NCBI GenBank assembly: GCA_902611845.1
Contig: CACMAX010000004.1
Location: forward strand, 1-64,000
Source: an uncultured Pelagibacteraceae bacterium
GTDB lineage: Bacteria; Pseudomonadota; Alphaproteobacteria; Pelagibacterales; Pelagibacteraceae
DNA: 64,000 nucleotides
Direction: 5' to 3'
A program made the translations under genes and the position numbers. This document shows, piece by piece, positions 41,572-49,503 of the stretch. Position 1 is the first letter of the stretch; every line of letters begins with the position of its first letter. The notes under the pieces are model-generated. The model was not told the origin of the DNA. It saw only the letters and a list, made by a program, of their open reading frames with translations, and searched no databases.

Positions 41572-42027
41572 TTAGTTATTAAATTGTTTTTCCCATTTAA
41601 GACTTGCCCTATTAATGTTTGACTTTTTTCTAGCGTTTGCCCTAAATTTTTCAAAAAGTGTTGGTTCCCAAATTTGAAATGTTTTACCTTGACCAACAAA
41701 TAACATGCTATTTTTAATCTTTGCATGTTTTAATAATTTTGTAGTTATTTGAACCCGTCCTTCACTGTCAAATTGTAAATTTATACTTTCAGATAATATA
41801 GATGTTGCAAAATAATCTTTCTTTTCCTCAAAAGGATTGAGGGAATCAATTGCATTTGAAATTTTTTCTATTCTATCTTGTGGCCATGCTTCAATACATT
41901 GATTATTAAAAGATGGATAACAAATTACTCCATTGTAACCTATATTTGACAAATATGATCTAAATGATGCAGGCACTGAAACTCTTCCCTTTTTGTCCAA
42001 TTTGTTTTCGTAGGTTGATAAAAACAT
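41572..42027 (-). CDS. mraZ: MraZ, AbrB-fold transcription regulator of the dcw cluster
   Basis: 151 residues with two SpoVT/AbrB-like repeats, each with the DxxGR motif: [19 protein letters not shown] and [19 protein letters not shown]. MraZ forms a ring and represses its own promoter by binding short direct repeats. It is the first gene of the cluster. The promoter upstream has three TGGG repeats at 10-bp spacing overlapping the -10, so autoregulation is likely. Confidence 0.94.
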   Translation of the reverse strand: MFLSTYENKLDKKGRVSVPASFRSYLSNIGYNGVICYPSFNNQCIEAWPQDRIEKISNAIDSLNPFEEKKDYFATSILSESINLQFDSEGRVQITTKLLKHAKIKNSMLFVGQGKTFQIWEPTLFEKFRANARKKSNINRASLKWEKQFNN

Positions 42028-42047
42028 AAACCATATTATCCCTAATT

Positions 42048-42071
42048 TGGGTATTTATGGGATAATATGGG
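42048..42071 (-). promoter_or_regulatory. candidate MraZ operator: three TGGG repeats, 10-bp period
   Basis: On the plus strand TGGG occurs at 42048-42051, 42058-42061 and 42068-42071, exactly one helical turn apart. Known MraZ sites are TGGG-containing direct repeats with about 10-bp period close to the mraZ promoter. Here the repeats read TGGG on the strand opposite to mraZ (CCCA on the coding strand), which should be compared with other species. They overlap the -10 element and the expected start of transcription. Confidence 0.65.
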
Positions 42072-42090
42072 TTTTATTTGTTAGCGTCAA
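42062..42090 (-). promoter_or_regulatory. sigma70-type promoter of the dcw cluster
   Basis: On the minus strand TTGACG (42090-42085), a 17-bp spacer and TATTAT (42067-42062) give five of six consensus matches in each element. The start would fall near 42055, with a leader of about 28 bases before mraZ. This is among the best promoter matches in the window and may drive much of the leftward run as far as ligA. Confidence 0.75.
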
Positions 42091-42151
42091 TAGCTAATAT
42101 TGTGGAACTCCAATGTAAAAATTAATAATTATTTGGATTTATTTTAATGAA

Positions 42152-42512
42152 ATGCCAGATAAACTATAAGCCGGGTTCTGTCATTTAAACTTATCATTTA
42201 TCTAGGCTTTAAATCACTTTAAAGCTCAAGCAACTAACCCTGATGACTAGCCAAAGACTGCTTTTAGTTATTACTAACAATGTCATCTCTACTCAGTCTT
42301 GCTCTCAGTGGGGTTTTCCATGCGCTAGTTGTTACCAACTCAGCCGGTGTGCTCTTACCACACCTTTTCACCCTTGCCTTGATAAGGCGGTTTATTTTCT
42401 GTGGCACTGTCCCTAGGGTTTCCCCCGCCAGCTGTTAACTGGCACTGTGTCTTTGTAGAGCCCGGACTTTCCTCTTTAAAAAATTAAAGCGATAAGTCAT
42501 TTATCTGGCATG
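42152..42512 (-). ncRNA. rnpB: RNase P RNA (M1 RNA)
   Basis: Minus-strand RNA of about 360 nt. Near the 5' end GAGGAAAGTCCGGGCTC and near the 3' end AGAACCCGGCTTA are the universal RNase P elements. The ends pair as helix P1: TGCCAGATAAA (42510-42500) with TTTATCTGGCA (42163-42153). The CGGGGGAAACCCTAGGGA-like internal segment matches the bacterial A-type core. It cleaves 5' leaders from pre-tRNA. Ends are inferred from P1. An AT-rich stretch with TTGAAT about 35 bases upstream may hold its promoter. It sits between amiD and mraZ on the same strand. Confidence 0.95.
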
Positions 42513-42559
42513 CAAATAAATATTCTTTTTTTTTTTAAATTCAACAATTTTTAATTCAA

Positions 42560-43279
42560 TTAAACCAAGGATTTTAAAATTTCATAAGCCTCTTCATCAA
42601 CGATACTGCTAACTAATTGCGGCCTGAATCTTCTTTGAAAGCTTTTATAAATTTTAATTTTTTCTTTATTATTATTTGATGATTTATAACCAAATTTAAA
42701 TAATAACTTATAGAAATTTTTGCTATCTATTATTCTTTTTTTTCTTAAGTTTTTACAATTTTTTTCATTTAAATTATGCCACAAAGATATTTTTCTTTTA
42801 TTGAGTAATTGCCAAGGAAAATTTTCTCCTGGATCTTTTTTTCTTAAAGGAGCAATATCAGAGTGTCCTAAAATATTTTCTTTTTTTATTTTATATTTTT
42901 TTTTTAATTTTTTAGACAAACTTAAAATTGATAAAATCTGTTTATGATTAAAATTCCTGTAGCCATGTTCATGTCCAGGATTTGAAATTTCAATACCAAT
43001 TGAATTTGAGTTAAGAAATACATCTTTTTTCCAAGATGAAATTCCTGCATGCCAAGCAACGTATAGATCTGGAACAATTTTCATAATTTCTCCACTTTTC
43101 TTGATAAAGTAATGACAGCTAACCTTAGACTTGAAGTTAGTTAGTCTTTTTAAAGCTGCAGTTTCAGATCTCATTCCTGTATAATGAAAAATTAGATACT
43201 TTATCTCAGAGCTACTTCTTTTTTTTAGGTCAAAATTAGGGGAGTAATTTATCGACATTTTTTTAACATTTTTCTGCAT
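42560..43279 (-). CDS. amiD: N-acetylmuramoyl-L-alanine amidase (Amidase_2, AmiD-like)
   Basis: 239 residues. The amidase_2/T7 lysozyme-like zinc site is formed by H in IFHYTGM, H in AWHAGISSW and the GHSDIAPLRKKDPGENFPW segment (His plus D/P-rich loop). The last about 45 residues resemble a peptidoglycan-binding domain (IKIYKSFQRRFRP). It cuts between muramic acid and L-alanine, probably for wall recycling. There is no clear signal peptide, so a cytoplasmic AmpD-like role is also possible. The second methionine (codon 8) is a plausible start. It is divergent from mlaA. Confidence 0.88.
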   Translation of the reverse strand: MQKNVKKMSINYSPNFDLKKRSSSEIKYLIFHYTGMRSETAALKRLTNFKSKVSCHYFIKKSGEIMKIVPDLYVAWHAGISSWKKDVFLNSNSIGIEISNPGHEHGYRNFNHKQILSILSLSKKLKKKYKIKKENILGHSDIAPLRKKDPGENFPWQLLNKRKISLWHNLNEKNCKNLRKKRIIDSKNFYKLLFKFGYKSSNNNKEKIKIYKSFQRRFRPQLVSSIVDEEAYEILKSLV

Positions 43280-43331
43280 AAATTAAAACAATTTATCTTT
43301 ATATTAATATTATTTATACTATAACTATTTA

Positions 43332-44129
43332 ATGAATAAACTTCTTTCATCTTTAATAATTCTTGTATTTATATTTACGAGCAATAATTCAATTGCGGGT
43401 GATGATGGAAAACTAAAAGTAAATGGAAATGGCAATGGTTATGTTGAAGTTAATGATTGTTTTGAAAAAATTAATAGAGGAGTTTTTGCATTCAATCAAG
43501 GTTTAGATAAAGTAATCTTTAAACCACTAGCAAAAGGATATAGAATTTTTCCTCAACCTATAAGATCTGGAACGAGTAACGCTTTAAGTAATTTGGGAAA
43601 CATGGTTACGATTCCTAATAATATTCTACAAGGTCAATTTAAAAATGCAGGAGTTAATTCTGCAAGATTTCTAATTAATTCTACATTGGGAATTGCGGGG
43701 ATTTTTGATGTTGCATCATATTATGGATTGAAAAAGAAAGATAAGGAAGATTATGGTCAAACTTTAGGTGTATGGGGAGCGGGTCCAGGATGCTATTTTG
43801 TTCTACCTGTTTTAGGACCCACAACAGTAAGAGATACCGTTGGTTCGGTTATTAATATTATAGGTGGAGATGCTTGGTATAATATAACTGTTGCAAATAA
43901 TACTCAACATTTTGATGATACTGATTACTATGTCTCAAGACTATTACATGGTATTGATTTTAGAGCTAAAAATTTAGAGTCTTTTGACTCTCTTGAAAAA
44001 AGTTCTGTTGATCTTTATGCCTCAGTAAGGAGCTTATATCTTCAAGACAGATATAGAAAAGTAAGGAATATTGATAAAACCACTGAAACCTTAAGTGACG
44101 ACGATTGGGAAGAGCTAGATAGTCAGTAA
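43332..44129 (+). CDS. mlaA: MlaA (VacJ)-like outer membrane phospholipid trafficking protein
   Basis: 265 residues. Signal peptide to about residue 22 (NNSIAG). The VacJ core is clear: EKINRGVFAFNQGLDKVIFKPLAKGYR, NLGNMVTIPNNILQGQF, RFLINSTLGIAGIFDVA and DYGQTLGVWGAGPGCYFVLPVLGP. It removes mislocalised phospholipid from the outer leaflet and hands it to MlaC. Unusually, no lipobox cysteine follows the signal, so it seems to be a soluble or otherwise anchored form. mlaC follows 10 bases later. Confidence 0.92.
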   Translation: MNKLLSSLIILVFIFTSNNSIAGDDGKLKVNGNGNGYVEVNDCFEKINRGVFAFNQGLDKVIFKPLAKGYRIFPQPIRSGTSNALSNLGNMVTIPNNILQGQFKNAGVNSARFLINSTLGIAGIFDVASYYGLKKKDKEDYGQTLGVWGAGPGCYFVLPVLGPTTVRDTVGSVINIIGGDAWYNITVANNTQHFDDTDYYVSRLLHGIDFRAKNLESFDSLEKSSVDLYASVRSLYLQDRYRKVRNIDKTTETLSDDDWEELDSQ

Positions 44130-44139
44130 TTTTCTAAAA

Positions 44140-44730
44140 ATGAAATTAATAAAATATTTAAGTTTTTTTTTTATTTTTCTAGCTTTTAATAATTTTTCAT
44201 TTGCTAAAAATCCTAGTGCATTAATAAGTGGTATTGTAGATGAAGCAGCTTTAATACTATCTAGTCAAGATCCAGTTGAATCTAAAATCATTAGATTAAA
44301 TGCAATTGCGGAAAAAAACGTAGATATTGATGGTATTGGAATGTATACACTTGGAAAATATAGAAAAACTATAAGCGAAGATCAAAAGTCAAAATATCAA
44401 AAATTATTTAGAAGTTATTTTTTAAAAAGTTTTTCCAGTAGATTAGTTGATTATACAAACCCTAAAATCGATGTTGTATCTCAAAAAAAGATTAATGATA
44501 AATATACAATAGTTAATAGTATCTTGGAGGCAACTTCAAAAAGACCTCAGGTTAAGATAGATTGGCGAATATATACTAAAAATCCAGATAGACCTTTAAT
44601 AAGAGACTTAATTGTTGAAGGATTAAGTTTAGCTCGAACTCAAAAAGAGGAATTTAATTCTATAATTCAAAATAATGGAGGTGATATAAACGCATTATTC
44701 AAAACACTTGAGGAATTTTTAATTAAATAA
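44140..44730 (+). CDS. mlaC: MlaC-like periplasmic phospholipid-binding protein
   Basis: 196 residues with a Sec signal (FNNFSFA, about residue 22). ERYTLGK-type segment IDGIGMYTLGKYRKTISEDQKSKYQKLFRSYF, then VDWRIYTKNPDRPLIRDLIVEGLSLARTQKEEFNSIIQNNGGDINALFKTL, is the MlaC (Tol-Tol-Ttg2D) family pattern. It shuttles phospholipid between MlaA and the inner membrane MlaFEDB transporter. The transporter genes are not in this window. Probable operon with mlaA. Confidence 0.92.
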   Translation: MKLIKYLSFFFIFLAFNNFSFAKNPSALISGIVDEAALILSSQDPVESKIIRLNAIAEKNVDIDGIGMYTLGKYRKTISEDQKSKYQKLFRSYFLKSFSSRLVDYTNPKIDVVSQKKINDKYTIVNSILEATSKRPQVKIDWRIYTKNPDRPLIRDLIVEGLSLARTQKEEFNSIIQNNGGDINALFKTLEEFLIK

Positions 44731-44731
44731 T

Positions 44732-45316
44732 TTAGTAAAAACCAATTTCGCTAAGACATATATCAGATTTAAAATTATCAAAACCGGCAACTAACCCGAT
44801 AGATTTTATATTTTGTCCTAAAATACTTTTTGGTTGATAAAAGTTTGATTTTTTAAACTCAATAAATGGTGCTCTAATTTCACTCCAATTTTTTGTTGTA
44901 GGAAAAGTGTAACTATAATACTGCCATGGTGCTAGTGTTAAACCTGTTCTTAAATGAAGATTATAATTTTTTTCATTACCATAAACTTTTATATATACTC
45001 CTTCATAATCTTTACTACTAATTTCGGGAATTAATTTTGCTCTGATCTGTATAAATCCACCATTATTTTTAGTAGAAACATTTCCTGTCATTTTATAACA
45101 CATCACTCCATCAACTCTCTCGACTATAAATTTTCCTGTCGATACACCTCCCATTACTTGATCAGTAATAAAATTCCACTCTTGAGATTGATTTGTTAAT
45201 TTTGGGTTTTTTAATTGATCTAAAATCATATCTTTAGAGTAAACATTATTTTGACACAATAAATATAATATTAAAAATATTTTTTTTTTCAAAACAGTAT
45301 TACTTTTTTTTTGCAA
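44732..45316 (-). CDS. CIA30-like (NDUFAF1 domain) exported protein
   Basis: 194 residues. The hydrophobic N-terminus (KKKIFLILYLLCQNNVYS) acts as a signal. WNFITDQVMGGVSTGKF, GNVSTKNNGGFIQIRAKL, YEGVYIKVYGNEKNYNLHLRTG, and WSEIRAPFIEFKKSNF are the hallmarks of the CIA30 beta-sandwich family, named for a mitochondrial complex I assembly factor. The bacterial function is unclear; carbohydrate-binding-like folds are common. It overlaps the upstream membrane protein gene by 17 bases, and one base separates it from convergent mlaC. Confidence 0.78.
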   Translation of the reverse strand: MQKKSNTVLKKKIFLILYLLCQNNVYSKDMILDQLKNPKLTNQSQEWNFITDQVMGGVSTGKFIVERVDGVMCYKMTGNVSTKNNGGFIQIRAKLIPEISSKDYEGVYIKVYGNEKNYNLHLRTGLTLAPWQYYSYTFPTTKNWSEIRAPFIEFKKSNFYQPKSILGQNIKSIGLVAGFDNFKSDICLSEIGFY

Positions 45317-45755
45317 GTTGTTGGAGAAGATAAATCTCTTTTTCGGTAAGAGTATTTTTTTCTTCTTTAATTTGATCCTCTAAACTGAATAGAGTAATTA
45401 ATGAAAAAAATGACACTAATCCAGTCAATATAATAAAATAAATTGAGCTCAAATTAACAATTATCAGTATTAAAAATACACTTGTCCATCCAATGAAAAT
45501 ACCTCTTAAAATTGTACGATGACTTTTTAAGTCAGGTATTTTTATAAACTGAATAAATAATAGTATTAAAAGAAGCATTATTCCTGAAATAGATGATCTT
45601 AATAAAACCAGTGTATCTAAGCCACCACCATATAATTCTCGATGAATTAAATATGCAACAACACCTTTATAAGCAAAGTAAAACAGAATTACAGAAGAGA
45701 CCAGTATTGAAACATAGTATGATATTTTAGGTTTAATTTTTATTTTAAATTTCAT
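45300..45755 (-). CDS. small integral membrane protein, function unknown
   Basis: 151 residues with four hydrophobic segments (about 12-35, 48-68, 80-102, 104-125) and a charged C-terminal tail (KEEKNTLTEKEIYLLQQLAKKK). I do not recognise the family. The gene overlaps the CIA30-like gene by 17 bases, so both are probably one transcription unit. It is the last gene before the tRNA that marks the left edge of the putative island and appears to belong to the ancestral chromosome. Confidence 0.7.
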   Translation of the reverse strand: MKFKIKIKPKISYYVSILVSSVILFYFAYKGVVAYLIHRELYGGGLDTLVLLRSSISGIMLLLILLFIQFIKIPDLKSHRTILRGIFIGWTSVFLILIIVNLSSIYFIILTGLVSFFSLITLFSLEDQIKEEKNTLTEKEIYLLQQLAKKK

Positions 45756-45887
45756 ATTAAATTTTATTATATTATCTTTCCTTAGTTATTTATGTAAGGA
45801 TAACTATCAGAAATTTTTCTAATATTGTCTTTGTATTTTATTAAATTATCAAAAGTTTAAATTTATAAACACTTATTTTGTAAAATA

Positions 45888-45964
45888 TGGTGGGCCCGCC
45901 AGGACTCGAACCTGGGACCAATACATTATGAGTGTACTGCTCTAACCAACTGAGCTACAGGCCC
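45888..45964 (-). tRNA. tRNA with CAU anticodon (elongator Met or Ile2)
   Basis: 77 nt with encoded CCA. Acceptor GGGCCTG pairs with CGGGCCC (one G-T), D arm GCTCAGTTGGTTAGAGC, anticodon loop CTCATAA (CAU) and T loop TTCGAGT are all standard. The anticodon fits elongator Met or the lysidine-modified Ile2 tRNA; the GGGCCTGTAG start resembles alphaproteobacterial Ile tRNAs, so Ile2 should be considered. Its first 40 bases recur exactly at 55086-55125. It is the left boundary of the putative island, and its promoter now comes from island DNA. Confidence 0.95.
45925..45964 (-). repeat. attachment-site core, left copy (5' half of tRNA-CAU)
   Basis: Forty bases identical to 55086-55125, in the same orientation, covering tRNA nucleotide 1 to just past the anticodon. 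Identity stops abruptly at both ends. This is the pattern left by site-specific integration at the anticodon loop, with the element restoring the 5' half of the gene. Confidence 0.8.
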
Positions 45965-45979
45965 TTGAAATTAATTAAG

Positions 45980-46008
45980 GTAATACAACAATTTCAAGAG
46001 TTGGACAA
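45980..46008 (-). promoter_or_regulatory. possible promoter of the intact tRNA(CAU)
   Basis: Minus-strand TTGTCC (46008-46003), a 17-bp spacer and TATTAC (45985-45980) would start transcription about 9 bases before the tRNA. Each element matches four of six consensus bases. The sequence lies on the island side of the boundary, so the element would supply the promoter. Confidence 0.4.
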
Positions 46009-46055
46009 GAACATAAGTTCTATAAATGTTTCTGTTTGTTTCTGTCTGTAATTAC

Positions 46056-46080
46056 TTTTGTTGGTAAATCTGTTGGTAAG
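46056..46080. repeat. putative integrase arm site, left (two GTTGGTAA octamers)
   Basis: GTTGGTAA at 46060-46067 and 46072-46079 (12-bp period), preceded by a TTTT run. Nearly the same 24-base arrangement occurs at 54988-55011 in the same orientation, with an 11-bp period. Their placement just inside both repeat cores suggests binding sites for the integrase arm domain or an excisionase. Confidence 0.6.
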
Positions 46081-46095
46081 TGATTTAACAAATAA

Positions 46096-47352
46096 TTAAT
46101 TTTTCTTTGTTCTTTCAATTTTTTTTAGGAGTTCATTCATCTTATCTATTTTTGAAATTACCTTTTTTGCAGCTAATTTTTCAGCTTCATTGTACTCATA
46201 ATCTCTGCAATTAATTGACAATTTCCATTTATTAAACGATAAACCAGTTTGATCAATTAAGGCTGAAAAATTATTAGCTTTTTTATTTTTGAAAGTAATT
46301 TTGTTTTTATAATTATATTTTACTTTATCATTTTTATTATCCCCCTCTAATTCAATTTCATTAGTATAATTAATAATATTATTATTTGTTTTAGTGTAAG
46401 GTTGTTTATCAGCAATCCCATACATACCCGTCAAAACTGATACAGCTTCATCATCAGATAAATCCGCTATTTCATTTCTGGTTTCAGAAATAATAAATAT
46501 TATTTCTTTTCCAGCAAATCTTTCATAATCACTTGAAGCTATACCTGCAGCTTTTAAATCTTCTGTAGTAGGTAAACAAAATGCATACATTACAGTTTGA
46601 TCTGCTGCATTTTCATTGCCATAACTAGAATCTATTAAATTTGATAATGTATAAGTAGATATATAATCATCTGATTGATAATCTAGATATGAATAATTTT
46701 CTTTAAATAAAACCGTTGAACTGATTCCATTTATTATTTCAGAATAAAAATTTATTAAATCATTTTCTTCTTCATCTGTACCATTCGCATATAATGAAAG
46801 TGTTAAATAACCTTCTCGACCCAAAATCAAACTTTTAAATTCATATGAAATATCATTATCACTCCAAAAAATTTTAAGAGCATAATTTACAGGTTTATTT
46901 TCTTCAAAATTTGGTTTACTAATCCATTCTATTTCTGAAATTTTATCTCCAGCTACTTTTTTCATGGCCTTTAACAAATCATCAGAAGTTATATTTTTAA
47001 ATCTATTAGTTGTTACATATCCAGCATCATTATAGTCTATCTCAATTGTATAATAATCATCTTTATCTGAAATGATCATATTATAGGGTAACTCATCATT
47101 ATCTTGACCCGTCATATATTTCCTATAATTTTTTAATTTTTCTGTTTCATCTAAATACATCTCAGATTTTATTATTTCTAATGTTGCATTAGCATCAGGT
47201 ATCTCAATTACTTTTGTTTCTTCATTCTCTAAATTTTTCCAACCGAGGTTGTAGTAAGGGTCAACTAAGTTAGATTGAGACGTTGTTTTTTCGCTAAATG
47301 ATTTAGTAATTGAAAGTAAAAAAAAAATTAAAATAAAAAACTTAAATTTCAC
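46096..47352 (-). CDS. secreted DUF2167-like protein, function unknown
   Basis: 418 residues with a Sec signal (ITKSFS, about residue 20). YYNLGWKNLENEETKVIEIPDANATL, then EIDYNDAGYVTTNRFKNITSDDLLKAMKK, resemble DUF2167 membrane/periplasmic proteins (whose usual pattern is F.Y...GYV.DD...D...LL). No C-terminal membrane helices are evident, unlike many DUF2167 members; the tail is a lysine-rich helix. It overlaps the upstream 84-aa membrane protein gene by 4 bases. It is the first cargo gene of the putative island. Function is unknown. Confidence 0.6.
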   Translation of the reverse strand: MKFKFFILIFFLLSITKSFSEKTTSQSNLVDPYYNLGWKNLENEETKVIEIPDANATLEIIKSEMYLDETEKLKNYRKYMTGQDNDELPYNMIISDKDDYYTIEIDYNDAGYVTTNRFKNITSDDLLKAMKKVAGDKISEIEWISKPNFEENKPVNYALKIFWSDNDISYEFKSLILGREGYLTLSLYANGTDEEENDLINFYSEIINGISSTVLFKENYSYLDYQSDDYISTYTLSNLIDSSYGNENAADQTVMYAFCLPTTEDLKAAGIASSDYERFAGKEIIFIISETRNEIADLSDDEAVSVLTGMYGIADKQPYTKTNNNIINYTNEIELEGDNKNDKVKYNYKNKITFKNKKANNFSALIDQTGLSFNKWKLSINCRDYEYNEAEKLAAKKVISKIDKMNELLKKIERTKKN

Positions 47353-47603
47353 TTAGATTTTTTTTTGATTTTTTTTTTTGGTTTTTCTCTAAATCTATCT
47401 AATGCAGGATCATCACTTCCACTTTGAGTAGTTTTAGCATTTATCAATAAATAGCCGATACCACCAATTATAATTGGAGAAAACTGTGCAACATTATTTG
47501 GCAAAAATGGCGTTAAATTTATACCAATCCATGATGTAGCAAAATCTGCAAGAGCAAATATGATTAAGATATATCCTAGTATATTCATAGAGTAATAGTA
47601 CAC
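47349..47603 (-). CDS. small two-helix membrane protein
   Basis: 84 residues; starting at the methionine at codon 6 (47588) gives a more natural MNILGYILIIFALADFATS. Two hydrophobic segments (about 6-28 and 43-58) and a strongly basic tail (REKPKKKIKKKSK) are visible. No family recognised. It overlaps the DUF2167-like gene by 4 bases (ATGA), so the pair is cotranscribed. It is divergent from the PrsW-like gene. Confidence 0.6.
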   Translation of the reverse strand: MYYYSMNILGYILIIFALADFATSWIGINLTPFLPNNVAQFSPIIIGGIGYLLINAKTTQSGSDDPALDRFREKPKKKIKKKSK

Positions 47604-47687
47604 TTTCTTAAAAAAATTAAAAACAACTTATTTTTGAAAAAATTGTAATTTTTAAATAATTTTTTAAGGATATAATTAGTTTAGAAT

Positions 47688-48392
47688 ATGATTACTTTAG
47701 CTTTAACATTTTTACCATCAATATTGATTCTAGCTTACTTTATTTTTAATGATAAATTCCGAGAGCCATTAGGAACTATTTCACTAATTTTTTTTTTGGG
47801 TTTTCTAATATGTCTACCAGCAGGCATACTTAATGAAATAAGTCATAATTTTTTCTTTGAAAAATTTAATTACTCTGAAAATCTAACAGCAAGTTTTTTG
47901 GGACCAGCTTGGGCTGAAGAATTATTAAAATTTTTTATTTTATATTTTATTGTTTTAAAAAGAAATGAATTCAATGAACCGATGGATGGATTAGTGTATG
48001 GAGTCGTTGTTTCATTAGGATTTGCTACTTACGAGAATTATACATATGTTTATGAATGGGCTGTAATGTTAGCCAAAGAAGAAAATTTTAGTGCTGAAAA
48101 GTTTTCATACATTGTTGCTCTTGCAAGGTCTTATAGTGCGGTACCAATGCATGGATTGAATGGTGCGGTCATGGGGTACTACTTTGGAATGTATGTATTT
48201 ACTGGAAACAAAAAATATTTGTATTTATCAATAACACTTCCATATCTTTTTCACGGATTTTACAATTTTTTACCATTTCCTTTTTCAATGATAATTATAG
48301 GAGTTTTAACAATTATGTCGTTTCTATTACATAACGATCTCAAAAAAAAACAAAAACTAAAAAAATATGAAAGAGAAAAAATAAAAATATGA
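47688..48392 (+). CDS. prsW: PrsW-family intramembrane glutamic protease
   Basis: 234 residues with about seven hydrophobic helices. The family motifs are WAEELLKFF (E77, E78, K81), SLGFATYENY (E116) and MHGLNGAVMGYYFG (H155). PrsW cuts the anti-sigma factor RsiW in Bacillus, and other members process membrane substrates. No sigma/anti-sigma pair is in this window, so the partner is unknown. A TATAAT at about 47668-47673 lies only 14 bases before the start, suggesting a very short leader. It overlaps the next gene by 4 bases, hinting that the secreted protein encoded there works with it. Confidence 0.82.
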   Translation: MITLALTFLPSILILAYFIFNDKFREPLGTISLIFFLGFLICLPAGILNEISHNFFFEKFNYSENLTASFLGPAWAEELLKFFILYFIVLKRNEFNEPMDGLVYGVVVSLGFATYENYTYVYEWAVMLAKEENFSAEKFSYIVALARSYSAVPMHGLNGAVMGYYFGMYVFTGNKKYLYLSITLPYLFHGFYNFLPFPFSMIIIGVLTIMSFLLHNDLKKKQKLKKYEREKIKI

Positions 48393-49216
48393 TTTTATTT
48401 AGACAAATTTTAATTATTTTTTTTTTATTTTTTTCATTCTCTACAGATCTTTACGCAATTACACCAAATAGTATTTATAAATTATTTCAAGGTGGTAAAA
48501 AATTAATAATGAAAGGTGATGAAGTTACCGATACTGGAAAAGCAATAGAAAATTTAAAAGGAGGTAGCAAAATTGATGATACCGCAGGTATATCTTCACA
48601 AATAGACGAAGTATCATCTGTTAAATATAATGAAAATACAATCAATGAAATCGAAAATTTAAATAATGATGAAATTTTTGAAAAACATGGAATTAAAAAA
48701 CTTAAAAATCTTGATGGTGTTATTGATATTATTGATGGAGTAGAGATATCTAAAAGTTTTTTAGAAACAACATTAATCCATGAATACATTGATTACACCT
48801 GGGAAGGAAAAGTATTCAAGAATTCGAAATATTTTAAAAGTCCAGAGATTGAGAAAAAAATTTTGATTAAATGTAACTCTAATTTTGAAATATTATATTT
48901 CACTGCTATCTTAAATAAGCAAGAAAAAAATTATCTTCTACTTAGTGGTAATTTTATTAAAAAAAAAAGCGGTTTGTTTAAACCACCAATGAAACGACAA
49001 GAAATGTTGGTACTTGGAGATCGTGAAGAATATATATTTTTTTCAAATAAACCAAAAGATATCAAGAAATATCCTTCAAAATATTTTGCAATTTTTAATA
49101 ATAAAAATCTTTTGTATGAGATCAATTTAAATAATGCCAATAACCCTAATGATATAGCAATAAAATTGAACGAAAAAGAATTTGAAAGTTCTTTTAATTG
49201 CGAAAGATTACTTTAA
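48389..49216 (+). CDS. exported protein of unknown function, coupled to PrsW-like gene
   Basis: 275 residues. Signal peptide MILFRQILIIFFLFFSFSTDLYA (about 1-23). The mature part has a low-complexity acidic first third and then a beta-rich region with IDYTWEGKVFKNSKYFKSPEIEKKILIKCNSNFEILYFTA. No family recognised. It overlaps the PrsW-like gene by 4 bases, making a two-gene unit. It ends 2 bases from the convergent 94-aa gene. Confidence 0.65.
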   Translation: MILFRQILIIFFLFFSFSTDLYAITPNSIYKLFQGGKKLIMKGDEVTDTGKAIENLKGGSKIDDTAGISSQIDEVSSVKYNENTINEIENLNNDEIFEKHGIKKLKNLDGVIDIIDGVEISKSFLETTLIHEYIDYTWEGKVFKNSKYFKSPEIEKKILIKCNSNFEILYFTAILNKQEKNYLLLSGNFIKKKSGLFKPPMKRQEMLVLGDREEYIFFSNKPKDIKKYPSKYFAIFNNKNLLYEINLNNANNPNDIAIKLNEKEFESSFNCERLL

Positions 49217-49218
49217 AA

Positions 49219-49503
49219 TTAAATTTCATCATTTTTATCTCTTTTAACCTTTTTTAGCATTCTAATCTCAGTTTCAATCATTTCAAATTTGTGACGATCA
49301 CAAATATAATTAAAATACTTAATTGAATTGTAAGGAAGAAAATACAATTTTAATATTAAATTTAATAAAGGTTTATCTTTATAAAATTCTTTTTTTGCGT
49401 TCATGGATAAATTTCTATGAGTCAAGAGCCATCCTAAATAATTTCTCCATTCCAATCTATTTTCTAACCTTTCTTTAATTATTTCATCAAGTTTATTTTT
49501 CAT
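49219..49503 (-). CDS. 94-residue protein, last gene of nuclease operon
   Basis: 94 residues, helix-rich and basic, with aromatic clusters (RLEWRNYLGWLLTHRNLSMNAKKEFYKDKP and YFLPYNSIKYFNYICDRHKFEM). No family recognised. The start overlaps the end of the Cas4/RecB-like nuclease gene by 11 bases, so the two are translationally coupled and probably act together. Confidence 0.6.
   Translation of the reverse strand: MKNKLDEIIKERLENRLEWRNYLGWLLTHRNLSMNAKKEFYKDKPLLNLILKLYFLPYNSIKYFNYICDRHKFEMIETEIRMLKKVKRDKNDEI

Noticed and set aside
45856..45887. Terminator after the intact tRNA(CAU)
   Set aside because: Only AT-rich sequence without a stable stem is visible on the minus strand.
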